Source: Acidimicrobiia bacterium
Lineage (GTDB): Bacteria; Actinomycetota; Acidimicrobiia; Spongiisociales; SHLN01
Reading direction: 5' to 3'
Assembly: GCA_013043085.1 (NCBI GenBank)
Contig: JABDOU010000012.1
Location: forward strand, 1 to 11,246
DNA length: 11,246 nucleotides
In this document: positions 1-6,660 of the stretch, in pieces
Numbering within the stretch: the first letter of the stretch is position 1
How the letters are laid out: every line of letters starts with the position of its first letter
The notes under the pieces: model-generated
The model's database searches: none
What the model was told of the DNA's origin: nothing
Seen by the model: the letters and a program-made list of their open reading frames with translations, nothing else
Made by a program: the position numbers and the translations under genes

Positions 1-595
1 GTCCGTTTGCGATCACAACCATCAGAGCGCGAGTTTCAATGACCTTCTCTTCTGCTCGCACCGAGATGAGCCGAGGCGGAAATGCGGGTAGCGCACTCCA
101 AAAGCCTGCTTGATAGCGAGCTGGTCCTAGAAACCGGAGATGCTCAGAACGTTTCACCGCCGCGCCGCCGATACCCAGCTGTGCGACGTTGAGAAAGAAT
201 CGAGCACCCCAGGAACCCTCGAGCAGTCCCACGTCGCTTCGGTATACGCGATCGCCGACCAGATGGGCGACAGCGGCGCTCGTGTCCTGCGGTATGGCAA
301 ACATCCGTATGAAATCACTCCCGGTTCCAGCCGGAAGTGCTCCGAGGACCGGTGGTTTATCCCAGGGCTCGGCGAGTACAGCGTTGAGGACGATATTCAT
401 GGCACCATCTCCGCCCATCGCTACGAAATGGCGATGGGCGTCCCCACGTGCGCGAGTCACAGCGTGTTGAACATCATCGGCCGTTACGGTTCTGTGCAGG
501 TCGAATGCCAGATCGTGACTTACAAAGGCCTGTTCGACCGACCGCCACAGGGATGGATTCCATGCTCTAGGGCCAACCAGAACTTGCCATCTCAT
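1..595 (-). CDS. Diacylglycerol kinase / YegS-LCB5 family lipid kinase, N-terminal part (C-terminus off window)
   Basis: I translated this frame by hand from the minus strand: 198 codons run open to the left edge. The start ATG at 595 overlaps the helicase stop as ATGA, which fixes the start and implies coupling. The catalytic-domain hallmarks of the diacylglycerol kinase family are visible. They are FVAMGGDGAMN (GGDG at about residues 61-64, the nucleotide-binding loop), GALPAGTGSDF (about 85-95), FFLNVAQLGIGG (about 120-131) and MVVIANG at the cut end. Family members phosphorylate diacylglycerol or related lipids at the cytoplasmic membrane face using ATP. The exact substrate cannot be read from sequence. 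The N-terminal segment has VGPRAWN where many relatives have an NPxAG-like glycine-rich turn, so this turn is atypical. The lipid-binding C-terminal domain is outside the window. Confidence 0.88.
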   Translation of the reverse strand, partial: MRWQVLVGPRAWNPSLWRSVEQAFVSHDLAFDLHRTVTADDVQHAVTRARGDAHRHFVAMGGDGAMNIVLNAVLAEPWDKPPVLGALPAGTGSDFIRMFAIPQDTSAAVAHLVGDRVYRSDVGLLEGSWGARFFLNVAQLGIGGAAVKRSEHLRFLGPARYQAGFWSALPAFPPRLISVRAEEKVIETRALMVVIANG

Positions 596-3072
596 CCGAC
601 GCCACCGGCTGCCACGACACCCCGGTCGATGGCGGTGATCGCAAACTGTGCCTCCACGGCCAGGGACGGCATCACGTCGCGAACCTGGCGAAGCACATCT
701 AGCAACTGGCGCATGGTCCGTACGAAGTCTCCCGCTGATCCTGCGTCATCGTCAAATAGCTCCCCCAGGTCCCAACCCGAAACCCAGCCATGAGCCAGTT
801 GTGCGAACCCGGCTTCCGGAGATGGCGTCATCGGAACTCTGTGCTGTTCCTCGATCTGGTTGAGCTCCTCGCACGTGATAGCGAGAAAACCGAATCCAGC
901 GTGCACGGATGGCGTGGGAAATTCGGGCTCAGCATCATCTCTTCGCGGTTCGAACACAAACCCCGACAGCACCGCAGCCAGCTCAGGCGGCTCGAGATCG
1001 TCATAGTATCCACGACGGCCGCACTCGGCGAGCAGCAAATCCCTCGAGTTGTACACGCCCCGTAGCAAGGACCCGGCCTCGGTCAACGACCATCCGTCGA
1101 CATACCCCCACTCCTCCAGAACACGCAGAGACCCTTTGAGTTGATCGAGCAGGCTGGCACCGGACCTTCGTAGGCGAGCCGCATAGCGGGCTTCAGTTTT
1201 TTCCAGTTTGGCGATCTTCTTGCGCAGGTCGCGGGCCATCTGTGCATCCGGGTGCAGCTCGCCCACGGGCTCCCAGCGGTCCGGCTCCCACCCGGTCAGG
1301 GAGTCGGCCACTGCGCGTTTGAAGCCGTCCTCGCGCGGCTTGAAGGGTTTTGGCAATTGGACCCGCCCCACCCTGGCAGCCTCGAGTGGCAAGTCGTCGA
1401 TGCGAATTCTCTTCAGTTTCCCTGACGTCGTCAGAAACTCCATCTGTGGCTTGGACGTGCGACTCCGTGCGAGCATGACCATCAACTCGGAACTATCGGC
1501 GGACGGAATCTGCAGAACATCGCCCGGATTCGTATTGCCAACAAAGGTGCGCCGGAGTTTGATCGGGTCAACCGCCGCGGAGGCGCGAGCGGCCTCGTCG
1601 AGCTGTTCCCAACTGGCCGTCGCTTCGCGCAAGCGTTTGCTGGCCACAGCCCGCTCGCTCTCGTCGGCCTGAGAAGCCTGCACTCTCCGAAACTCCCCGA
1701 ACGAGGCTTCGAGCAGAGCTTCAGCCCGGGGACGTTCGTAATTCGCTATCAGGTTGACGGTCATGTTGTAAGTGGGACGAAAACTCGACGTCAGGGGATA
1801 CGAACCCCTGGCCGCTATAGGGACCAGTCGCTCGATGGGTTCGTACGGCGAGTGGAGAATCACAGCAGTGCCCTGTTCATCGAGTCCACGACGCCCGGCA
1901 CGACCGGTGAGTTGCGTGAAGGCTCCAGGTGTCAGGAGTTCGTGGGTTTCTCCGTTGAACTTCGACATGCTCTCAATCACAACTGATCTGGCGGGCATGT
2001 TGATTCCGAGAGCCAGCGTTTCGGTCGCAAAAACAACCGGGACGAGACCGGACGTAAAGAGCTCTTCGGTGGTTTCTTTGAAGGCCGGCACCAGGCCTGC
2101 GTGGTGCGATGCGATCCCGCGTCCCAGACGATACAGCCATCCGTCGAAACCAAGAGCGTCGAGGTCTAAGGGATCCAAATGCATGGTTCTTTCGGTCGCA
2201 AAACGGACGATCTCGTCCTCCTGTTCTGCGGTGGTCAACCGCATCGCCGAGGCGACCTGGCGCGCTCCTTCGTCACATCCATTGCGGGAGAACACGAAGA
2301 AGATGCACGGTAGGAGGTCGCGATCCTGAAGATGTTCAACCATACGAACCCTTCTGGGCGTGTGAAATCGCCGGCGCCGCTTGTCGGATTTACGGAGCAG
2401 TCGAATCAGATCGGGGTTGGGGTTGTTGCCCGATTTGCCGAAGAGCGGCTCCACCACCGTTATATCCCTGGTTTTGTCGTACACGGCGTATTCGACCGCC
2501 AACGGCACCGGCCGCTTCTCGGTGTGAACCAACTCCACGTCACCCCTTCGTGATGCCAGCCAGTCTCGAAACTCGGACGCGTTGGATACCGTTGCCGAGA
2601 GCCCAACAATCCGAATCTCAGGAGGCAGGTGGATGATCACCTCCTCCCAGACAGCTCCCCGCTCTCGATCCGAGAGGTAGTGGATCTCATCGAGGATCAC
2701 CACCTCGAGGTCGTCGAGATCCTGGTTTTCGGCATAGATCATGTTGCGCAGCACTTCAGTGGTCATGACCACCACCGGTGCTCTTCCGTTTATGGAGTTG
2801 TCGCCCGTCAACAACCCGACATTGTTCGTTCCGAACAGGGTTTGGAAGTCAATGAACTTCTGGTTTGACAGTGCCTTGATTGGCGTCGTATAGAACGCGC
2901 GCATCCCTCGTTCGATTGCCTGGTGGATCGCAGCCTCGGCCACGACTGTCTTACCGGATGCCGTAGGGGCAGCAACCAGCACCGACTCGTCTCTCGCAAG
3001 CGCTTCGAAAGCCTGGACCTGGAAGGGATCCGGAGGAAACGCCAGGCTGGAGATGTACTCGCTGAGGCTCAC
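592..3072 (-). CDS. helY: HelY-type Ski2/Mtr4-like DEIH-box helicase
   Basis: An 826-residue superfamily 2 helicase, presumably RNA-directed. In order: a Q-motif-like FPPDPFQVQAFEAL (12-25), Walker A APTASGKT (35-42), motif Ia TTPIKALSNQK (62-72), TTEVLRN (104-110), motif II DEIHYLSDR (128-136), motif III SAT (159-161), motif V ATETLALGINMP (349-360) and motif VI QLTGRAGRRG (387-396). The C-terminal third has a basic helical stretch and a DSHCT-like region (PPELAAVLSGFVFEP) typical of Ski2/Mtr4 proteins. I chose GTG at 3072 because it overlaps the tatC stop as GTGA and sits just before the Q-motif. The frame stays open further upstream only because it runs through tatC out of frame. The adjacent tatC matches M. 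tuberculosis helY (Rv2092c). It overlaps the downstream lipid-kinase gene by ATGA. The substrate is unknown. Confidence 0.93.
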   Translation of the reverse strand: MSLSEYISSLAFPPDPFQVQAFEALARDESVLVAAPTASGKTVVAEAAIHQAIERGMRAFYTTPIKALSNQKFIDFQTLFGTNNVGLLTGDNSINGRAPVVVMTTEVLRNMIYAENQDLDDLEVVILDEIHYLSDRERGAVWEEVIIHLPPEIRIVGLSATVSNASEFRDWLASRRGDVELVHTEKRPVPLAVEYAVYDKTRDITVVEPLFGKSGNNPNPDLIRLLRKSDKRRRRFHTPRRVRMVEHLQDRDLLPCIFFVFSRNGCDEGARQVASAMRLTTAEQEDEIVRFATERTMHLDPLDLDALGFDGWLYRLGRGIASHHAGLVPAFKETTEELFTSGLVPVVFATETLALGINMPARSVVIESMSKFNGETHELLTPGAFTQLTGRAGRRGLDEQGTAVILHSPYEPIERLVPIAARGSYPLTSSFRPTYNMTVNLIANYERPRAEALLEASFGEFRRVQASQADESERAVASKRLREATASWEQLDEAARASAAVDPIKLRRTFVGNTNPGDVLQIPSADSSELMVMLARSRTSKPQMEFLTTSGKLKRIRIDDLPLEAARVGRVQLPKPFKPREDGFKRAVADSLTGWEPDRWEPVGELHPDAQMARDLRKKIAKLEKTEARYAARLRRSGASLLDQLKGSLRVLEEWGYVDGWSLTEAGSLLRGVYNSRDLLLAECGRRGYYDDLEPPELAAVLSGFVFEPRRDDAEPEFPTPSVHAGFGFLAITCEELNQIEEQHRVPMTPSPEAGFAQLAHGWVSGWDLGELFDDDAGSAGDFVRTMRQLLDVLRQVRDVMPSLAVEAQFAITAIDRGVVAAGGVG

Positions 3073-3776
3073 TTCTTGAGAATGTACTTGATAGCGAGAA
3101 TCGTGAGCTCGTACATGACATACAGAGGACCTGCTAGCACGAGAAGCGTGAATGGGTCCCCTCCCGGAGTGACCCCGGCGGACACCACCAGGATCCCGAA
3201 CGCAACGTAACGGCGCACCGATCGGAGTTGTTCGGTTCGGACCAGGCCAGCCGCTCCTGCAGCAAAGAGGAAGACCGGATACTGAAATGCCAAACCGAAA
3301 ACCAGAAGGTATCGAATCGCAAAATTGACATACGCCGAGACGCCAACCGTATTTCCGAACGTTTCGCCAAAGCCCAGGAGGAACCGGAGAGCCTGCGGCA
3401 TAGTCCAGTACGCGAAGATTGTGCCTACTACGAATAAGAGCGTAAGGGACAGAATCAGCGGCACGACCCACTTCTTCTCTCGTTTCGTCAGAGCCGGACT
3501 CACGAATGCCCAGATGTGATACGTCCAGATAGGCGTTGAGAACACGATTCCACCAAACAAACTGAGTCGCATCACAATGGACAAGGATTCGGCGGGTTCG
3601 AAGAAATTGAGTGGATCGTCGGTAACTCGTTCCCATGGATTCTGGATCAGGTCCAGTAGCCAGTCGCGAAGGAAGAAGGACACGATCGACAAGACGACGA
3701 CCGAACCGGCCGCCCACGCGAGCCGGTCCCGCAGTTCCCTCAGGTGCCCCATCAGCGGCATCGCCTCGGTGGTCAC
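3069..3776 (-). CDS. tatC: Twin-arginine translocase subunit TatC
   Basis: Polytopic membrane protein of 235 residues that, with a TatB-type partner, recognises twin-arginine signal peptides and exports folded proteins. Six hydrophobic segments are visible, at about 20-37, 68-90, 104-124, 147-165, 166-180 and 190-225 (approximate). Family hallmarks are MGHLRELRDRL (E14, the E. coli E15 equivalent), AFVSPALTKREKK (E100, the E. coli E103 equivalent), FGLAFQYPVF and TPGGDPFT. Q165 occupies the position of E. coli E170. The GTG start at 3776 is the furthest upstream usable start in frame. ATG at 3761 is an alternative that would still keep the HLREL motif. The ribosome-binding site is weak. An 8-codon frame bridges the 19-base gap from tatB. 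The stop overlaps the helicase start as GTGA. Confidence 0.95.
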   Translation of the reverse strand: MTTEAMPLMGHLRELRDRLAWAAGSVVVLSIVSFFLRDWLLDLIQNPWERVTDDPLNFFEPAESLSIVMRLSLFGGIVFSTPIWTYHIWAFVSPALTKREKKWVVPLILSLTLLFVVGTIFAYWTMPQALRFLLGFGETFGNTVGVSAYVNFAIRYLLVFGLAFQYPVFLFAAGAAGLVRTEQLRSVRRYVAFGILVVSAGVTPGGDPFTLLVLAGPLYVMYELTILAIKYILKK

Positions 3777-3799
3777 AACTTCATTTCGGGAGTCGTCAT
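3773..3799 (-). other. 8-codon reading frame bridging tatB and tatC (possible coupling leader)
   Basis: ATG at 3799 overlaps the tatB stop as ATGA. The frame encodes MTTPEMKL and ends in a TGA that overlaps the tatC GTG start as GTGA. A ribosome finishing tatB could restart here and hand over to tatC. The peptide matches the TatC N-terminus (MTTEAMPL) at 5 of 8 positions, which hints at duplication of the start region or may be chance. Translation is not shown. Confidence 0.3.
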
Positions 3800-4194
3800 G
3801 TCACAGGTCTTTCGGCAGGCGGATCTGTGGGGACCGACGTTGATGCATCTCCCGACGGGATCTCGTCCGGATTGATCACGACATCGGCCGTGGACCCGCC
3901 TTCTCCGGCATCTGGTGCTGTTGGCGAAGCACCGGTGGCCAGCTCGCCAACGTCCTTGCCGGCTGCGGCGATCTCCTGTCCGACCTGGGATACGTCGGCC
4001 ACAGCATCCCTGAGCGGTTTCGTGATCTCGGAGGTCTCGGCTTCGAGCTCGCGACGAAAGGAAGCTGCAACGGACTGCAGTTGGGCGTAGTACTCGCCTG
4101 CTTTCCTGATCATCCCGGGCAACCGCTCGGGACCGAAGATGAGAATTGCGGCTATACCGAGGGCCAGGAACTCCCAGGAGTTGAAATCGAACAT
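3796..4194 (-). CDS. TatB-like Sec-independent protein translocase subunit (TatA/B family)
   Basis: A 132-residue protein with the TatA/B layout: a short N-terminal transmembrane helix (about residues 7-20), the hinge FGPERLP (20-26), an amphipathic helix (about 27-55, IRKAGEYYAQLQSVAASFRR), then a long acidic and Ala/Pro/Ser-rich tail. The start MFDFNSWEF with Glu8 and the GP-x-RLP hinge resemble TatB (E. coli begins MFDIGFSEL and has GPQRLP). TatA usually has FGxKKLP. In M. tuberculosis the gene at this locus is called tatA, so the name depends on the criterion; sequence favours TatB type. In the Tat pathway TatB joins TatC in the receptor, while TatA forms the conducting oligomer. A separate tatA would be expected elsewhere in the genome. 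ATG at 4194 is the only sensible start, 38 bases after the zinc-ribbon gene. Confidence 0.85.
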   Translation of the reverse strand: MFDFNSWEFLALGIAAILIFGPERLPGMIRKAGEYYAQLQSVAASFRRELEAETSEITKPLRDAVADVSQVGQEIAAAGKDVGELATGASPTAPDAGEGGSTADVVINPDEIPSGDASTSVPTDPPAERPVT

Positions 4195-4197
4195 TGC

Positions 4198-4216
4198 GGG
4201 GTCAATCGTAGACCCC
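4198..4216 (-). repeat. Short inverted repeat just upstream of the TatB-like gene
   Basis: GGGGTC and GACCCC form a 6-base-pair stem with a 7-base loop, ending 3 bases before the ATG at 4194. As RNA it would cover the ribosome-binding region. No U-run follows, so it is not an intrinsic terminator. No good Shine-Dalgarno sequence is visible, so folding might modulate initiation. This could be chance. Confidence 0.35.
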
Positions 4217-4232
4217 GGCCGACGTTACAGAC

Positions 4233-4547
4233 CTATCCGGCCTCGAGGTGCTCTGACCAGTTCTCGTTCTCGAGTTTGCCTGCGAACGACAGGATCTCTG
4301 CCTCCGAAATCGGCATCGCTGTGATCGAGCGCTGCGAAACCGGTGGTGCTACCTCGTAGCGAACCCCGCTTGCGAGAAGGATCGTCACCACTCTCTGCGA
4401 TGCGGGCTTGCGCTCGGTTTGATCGCAGTACGGGCATTGGAATATGTATTCGCCCTCGACTTCGTCCGCTTCTAGCTCCAGCCACAGATCGCCAGGTACC
4501 AGTTCGATATCTCCACATGCATCGCAAGTTGTTCTTATTGTCGTCAT
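4233..4547 (-). CDS. Small zinc-ribbon protein of unknown function
   Basis: A 104-residue soluble protein. It has two CxxC pairs, CDAC (C8, C11) and CPYC (C38, C41), separated by 26 residues, the pattern of a zinc ribbon. The loop between them is acidic (about 24-33). Then comes a short hydrophobic strand (VTILLASGVRYEV), and the acidic C-terminus ends ISEAEILSFAGKLENENWSEHL (split here by role: a helix then a Trp-containing tail). No catalytic motif is seen. Zinc ribbons often bind nucleic acid or protein partners, so a regulatory or adaptor role is possible but unproven. It starts at ATG 4547 without a clear Shine-Dalgarno sequence. It is the first gene downstream of the palindromic promoter region and probably heads the transcription unit with the tat genes and helicase. 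Confidence 0.78.
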   Translation of the reverse strand: MTTIRTTCDACGDIELVPGDLWLELEADEVEGEYIFQCPYCDQTERKPASQRVVTILLASGVRYEVAPPVSQRSITAMPISEAEILSFAGKLENENWSEHLEAG

Positions 4548-4622
4548 TTCGCTACTGCCGCTCCGTCTTCATTGCTTGGTGGGTATCGACGGCCCGATTG
4601 GATTCTTTGAGGACTAATGCGA

Positions 4623-4660
4623 GGTATAGGCCTATGTGACTAGACATGTCTATGCCTATT
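4623..4660 (-). promoter_or_regulatory. Palindromic operator and promoter candidate upstream of the zinc-ribbon/tat/helY unit
   Basis: Within the 125-base AT-rich gap after pafC lie two perfect palindromes: TAGACATGTCTA (4641-4652) and ATAGGCCTAT (4626-4635). A further GCCTAT copy (plus strand) sits at 4654-4659. Read on the minus strand, TAGACA (4652-4647, five of six to TTGACA), an 18-base spacer and TATACC (4628-4623, four of six to TATAAT) make a plausible promoter about 75 bases before the ATG. The palindromes overlap both promoter boxes, as expected for a dimeric regulator. The regulator is not identifiable. Confidence 0.45.
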
Positions 4661-4672
4661 TTGGTCCCTGAA

Positions 4673-5605
4673 CTATGACTTCTGAGGCCGATACCGGGCC
4701 AGCAAGCGCCGCTGATGATTCTCCAATTCCGTTGCAACCTCGGGCCCGTCGAGCAGAGTCGCATCGCGACCAAGGCGCAAAAGGAGCCTCGCAACAGTCG
4801 CCGGTGAGCTCGCATAGAACTCGATGATGTCTTCATCTTTCTTCACGACCGGGTAGTAATCGGCCACCCAGCGCGCGGAAGAACCGAGACGGATAGTGGC
4901 GCGCACGTCGTCTTCGTTAGGGGTGTATTCGACGACAGGTTCCAGATCTTGCACAGGCATCTCGTAATCGCCTGACAGAATCTTCATATCCCGGATGCGG
5001 TCAACGCGAAACACCCTCTTGTCATCTGCGTTTCGGCAATGGCCGACGACGTACCAGTTGCCGAGTGTACTGAATACGGACCATGGCTCGACAACACGGG
5101 TAGTGGTCTCTCCCGTGCTGACCTTGCTATACACAAGCTCGACCGGCTGCCGATCAGAGATTGCCTTTCGCAGAGTTGCGACCGGCTCCGGTTCGGTGTC
5201 GAGGTTTACCACGAGCGATGTTTCTGCGTCAGGAAACAATGCCGATGACAGCTTCTGTACGGCCGTGTGCAGGGCTTCGGGTGCCTGTCCACTAGACATG
5301 AGGGCCATCCCTGACGCGAGCAGTACGAGTGCCTCCCTGGGGCTGAATTGGGAAGGCGTCGCGAAGTAATCGGCCATGTCCACCCACACGGCTCCTTCTT
5401 CGACGTCGGCGTCGATGAGATCGCCCGGCCCATAACCCGGAAGACCGCACATGAAAATGAGATTGAGATCATCTACGAGTTCGGCTTCCCTGGTGTAGTC
5501 AAACCGCTCCATCACCTCGGCTATGTCAGCTCCGGGATGAGCGATGACATAGGGCAGCATGCCGAGAATCCGACGAAGCCGTTTGACGGTCCTGGGACTG
5601 GTCAT
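4673..5605 (-). CDS. pafC: PafC, WYL-domain transcriptional regulator
   Basis: A 310-residue protein. An N-terminal winged-helix-like region (about 1-60) is followed by the PafC hallmark FMCGLPGYGPGDLID (about 50-64). A middle helical segment (about 85-130) comes next, then a WYL domain (about 150-225) with EPWSVFSTLGNWYVVGH and RVFRVDRIRDM, and a C-terminal extension. In mycobacteria PafB and PafC act together as an activator of the LexA/RecA-independent DNA-damage response; the WYL domain is the presumed ligand sensor. The chosen ATG at 5605 overlaps the pafB stop as ATGA. The frame stays open about 31 codons upstream, but that stretch lies inside pafB and looks unlike the family. Downstream is the palindromic intergenic region, so pafC probably ends its transcription unit. 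Confidence 0.94.
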   Translation of the reverse strand: MTSPRTVKRLRRILGMLPYVIAHPGADIAEVMERFDYTREAELVDDLNLIFMCGLPGYGPGDLIDADVEEGAVWVDMADYFATPSQFSPREALVLLASGMALMSSGQAPEALHTAVQKLSSALFPDAETSLVVNLDTEPEPVATLRKAISDRQPVELVYSKVSTGETTTRVVEPWSVFSTLGNWYVVGHCRNADDKRVFRVDRIRDMKILSGDYEMPVQDLEPVVEYTPNEDDVRATIRLGSSARWVADYYPVVKKDEDIIEFYASSPATVARLLLRLGRDATLLDGPEVATELENHQRRLLARYRPQKS

Positions 5606-6534
5606 GGCGATGCCACCCCGCTGATATGGGAAACGAGACGATCCCGAAGTTCTTGCGGTTCGAGGATCTCGGCCTTGTCGACGAAGCCGATGATCCATCC
5701 GATGAAAGCAGCGGGGTTTGCGACAGGAAAGGATGCTGTCGTTGACCCATCATCGGCTGTCTCTGTCACGGCCCCCGGCGGGAGCTCGCGACGCGCCAAC
5801 CAGGCGACATCTGCATCGAACCGAACCGTGACCTGGTATGACTCGTCTCCGGCCTCCCAGGGACGTTCGACCATCGCCTCGTCGACTCGAAATCCTTTGG
5901 GTCGCTCAAAGGCCTCATCTTCTTCGCCAACCGACAGCTTGGTGAGGCGGTCGACACGATAGACCCTGATTTCGTCGATATCTCGCTGACGGCCGACGAC
6001 ATACCAGTGACCGTGGCGATGTGCCAACCCGTACGGTTCTACCTTGCGTGTTTTGTCCCGATAGCCAAACTCAATTCGAGCGTGGCGGGCCACGGCATCG
6101 AACAACGCTGCGACCGTATCGAGATCGGCTCCCAGATTGGCTGCTAGCGGTTCCCCTGTCGTCGAAGACGGTGCCCCACCCAACTTGAACATGGCTTCGG
6201 GCCCGGTTGGTTCGCCTCCTACCCGAACCACCTGGGCGGCAAGCCAGAGCGCAGCCCGCTCCTCATCCGTGAGGCCGGGATCAACGAGCTGGTACTCGTC
6301 AGGATCCACGACATATCCAAACTCAACTTCCCAGTGGTCGGTCGGAGCGAGCTTCATGGGAATGCCAAGGCCCCGGAGCAGATCCTTGTCTCGTTCGAAC
6401 ATCCTTCGAAACGCCTCATCCGTTGGCTGGTCGTAGCCGGCAACGGTAAACCTGATCTCTTCTGCCGATACCGGTCGACCGACCGTCAACAGAAATGCGA
6501 GGAGGTTGATGATGCGTTCGATGACTTTGTTCAA
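5602..6534 (-). CDS. pafB: PafB, WYL-domain transcriptional regulator
   Basis: A 310-residue partner and paralogue of PafC. The N-terminal winged-helix region (1-65) carries KVIERIINLLAFLL, SAEEIRFTVAGY and DEAFRRMFERDKDLLRGLGI, closely matching mycobacterial PafB. A linker follows, then a WYL domain (about 150-210) with VEPYGLAHRHGHWYVVGR and RVYRVDRLTKL, and a C-terminal beta-rich extension. It acts with PafC on damage-inducible promoters in mycobacteria; the name means proteasome accessory factor, from its linkage to pafA. The start is TTG at 6534: no earlier in-frame start exists, and it places the conserved KVIER segment at residue 3. GGGA lies 7 bases upstream as a weak ribosome-binding site. 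It overlaps pafC by four bases, which should keep the two subunits balanced. Confidence 0.94.
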   Translation of the reverse strand: MNKVIERIINLLAFLLTVGRPVSAEEIRFTVAGYDQPTDEAFRRMFERDKDLLRGLGIPMKLAPTDHWEVEFGYVVDPDEYQLVDPGLTDEERAALWLAAQVVRVGGEPTGPEAMFKLGGAPSSTTGEPLAANLGADLDTVAALFDAVARHARIEFGYRDKTRKVEPYGLAHRHGHWYVVGRQRDIDEIRVYRVDRLTKLSVGEEDEAFERPKGFRVDEAMVERPWEAGDESYQVTVRFDADVAWLARRELPPGAVTETADDGSTTASFPVANPAAFIGWIIGFVDKAEILEPQELRDRLVSHISGVASP

Positions 6535-6573
6535 GATCCGGTCCCGATTAGGTGTCTCTGCGTGAGCATTCTG

Positions 6574-6602
6574 GTTTTCCGGCGACCGGAAGCGTATGTC
6601 AA
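6574..6602 (-). promoter_or_regulatory. Promoter candidate with inverted repeat upstream of pafBC
   Basis: The 126-base gap between pafA and pafB holds a consensus -35 box TTGACA (6602-6597, minus strand). Behind it is a perfect 6-base inverted repeat TTCCGG-CGA-CCGGAA (6577-6591), in the spacer. The matching -10 position (6579-6574, GAAAAC) is poor, so this would need an activator, or is not a promoter. pafBC could otherwise be read through from pafA. Confidence 0.3.
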
Positions 6603-6660
6603 CGGGACCAATGGATGAAGCACTCTGGCCAACGATTCGCGACGAGATCGTGGTTCCTGC

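Noticed and set aside
140..793. Plus-strand open frame of 217 codons
   Set aside because: Antisense to the lipid kinase and helicase C-terminus; no recognisable domain, and the minus-strand frame has clear GGDG and family motifs.
3073..3717. N-terminal extension of about 215 residues on the helicase frame
   Set aside because: It runs antiparallel-free but out of frame through tatC, has low-complexity Arg/Ser/Gly composition and no helicase similarity; GTG 3072 with the GTGA overlap is a better start.
5606..5698. N-terminal extension of 31 residues on pafC
   Set aside because: It lies within pafB out of frame and lacks family similarity; ATG 5605 overlaps the pafB stop by four bases.
5348..5962. 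Plus-strand open frame of 204 codons
   Set aside because: Antisense shadow of pafB/pafC with low-complexity Ser/Arg composition and no domain.
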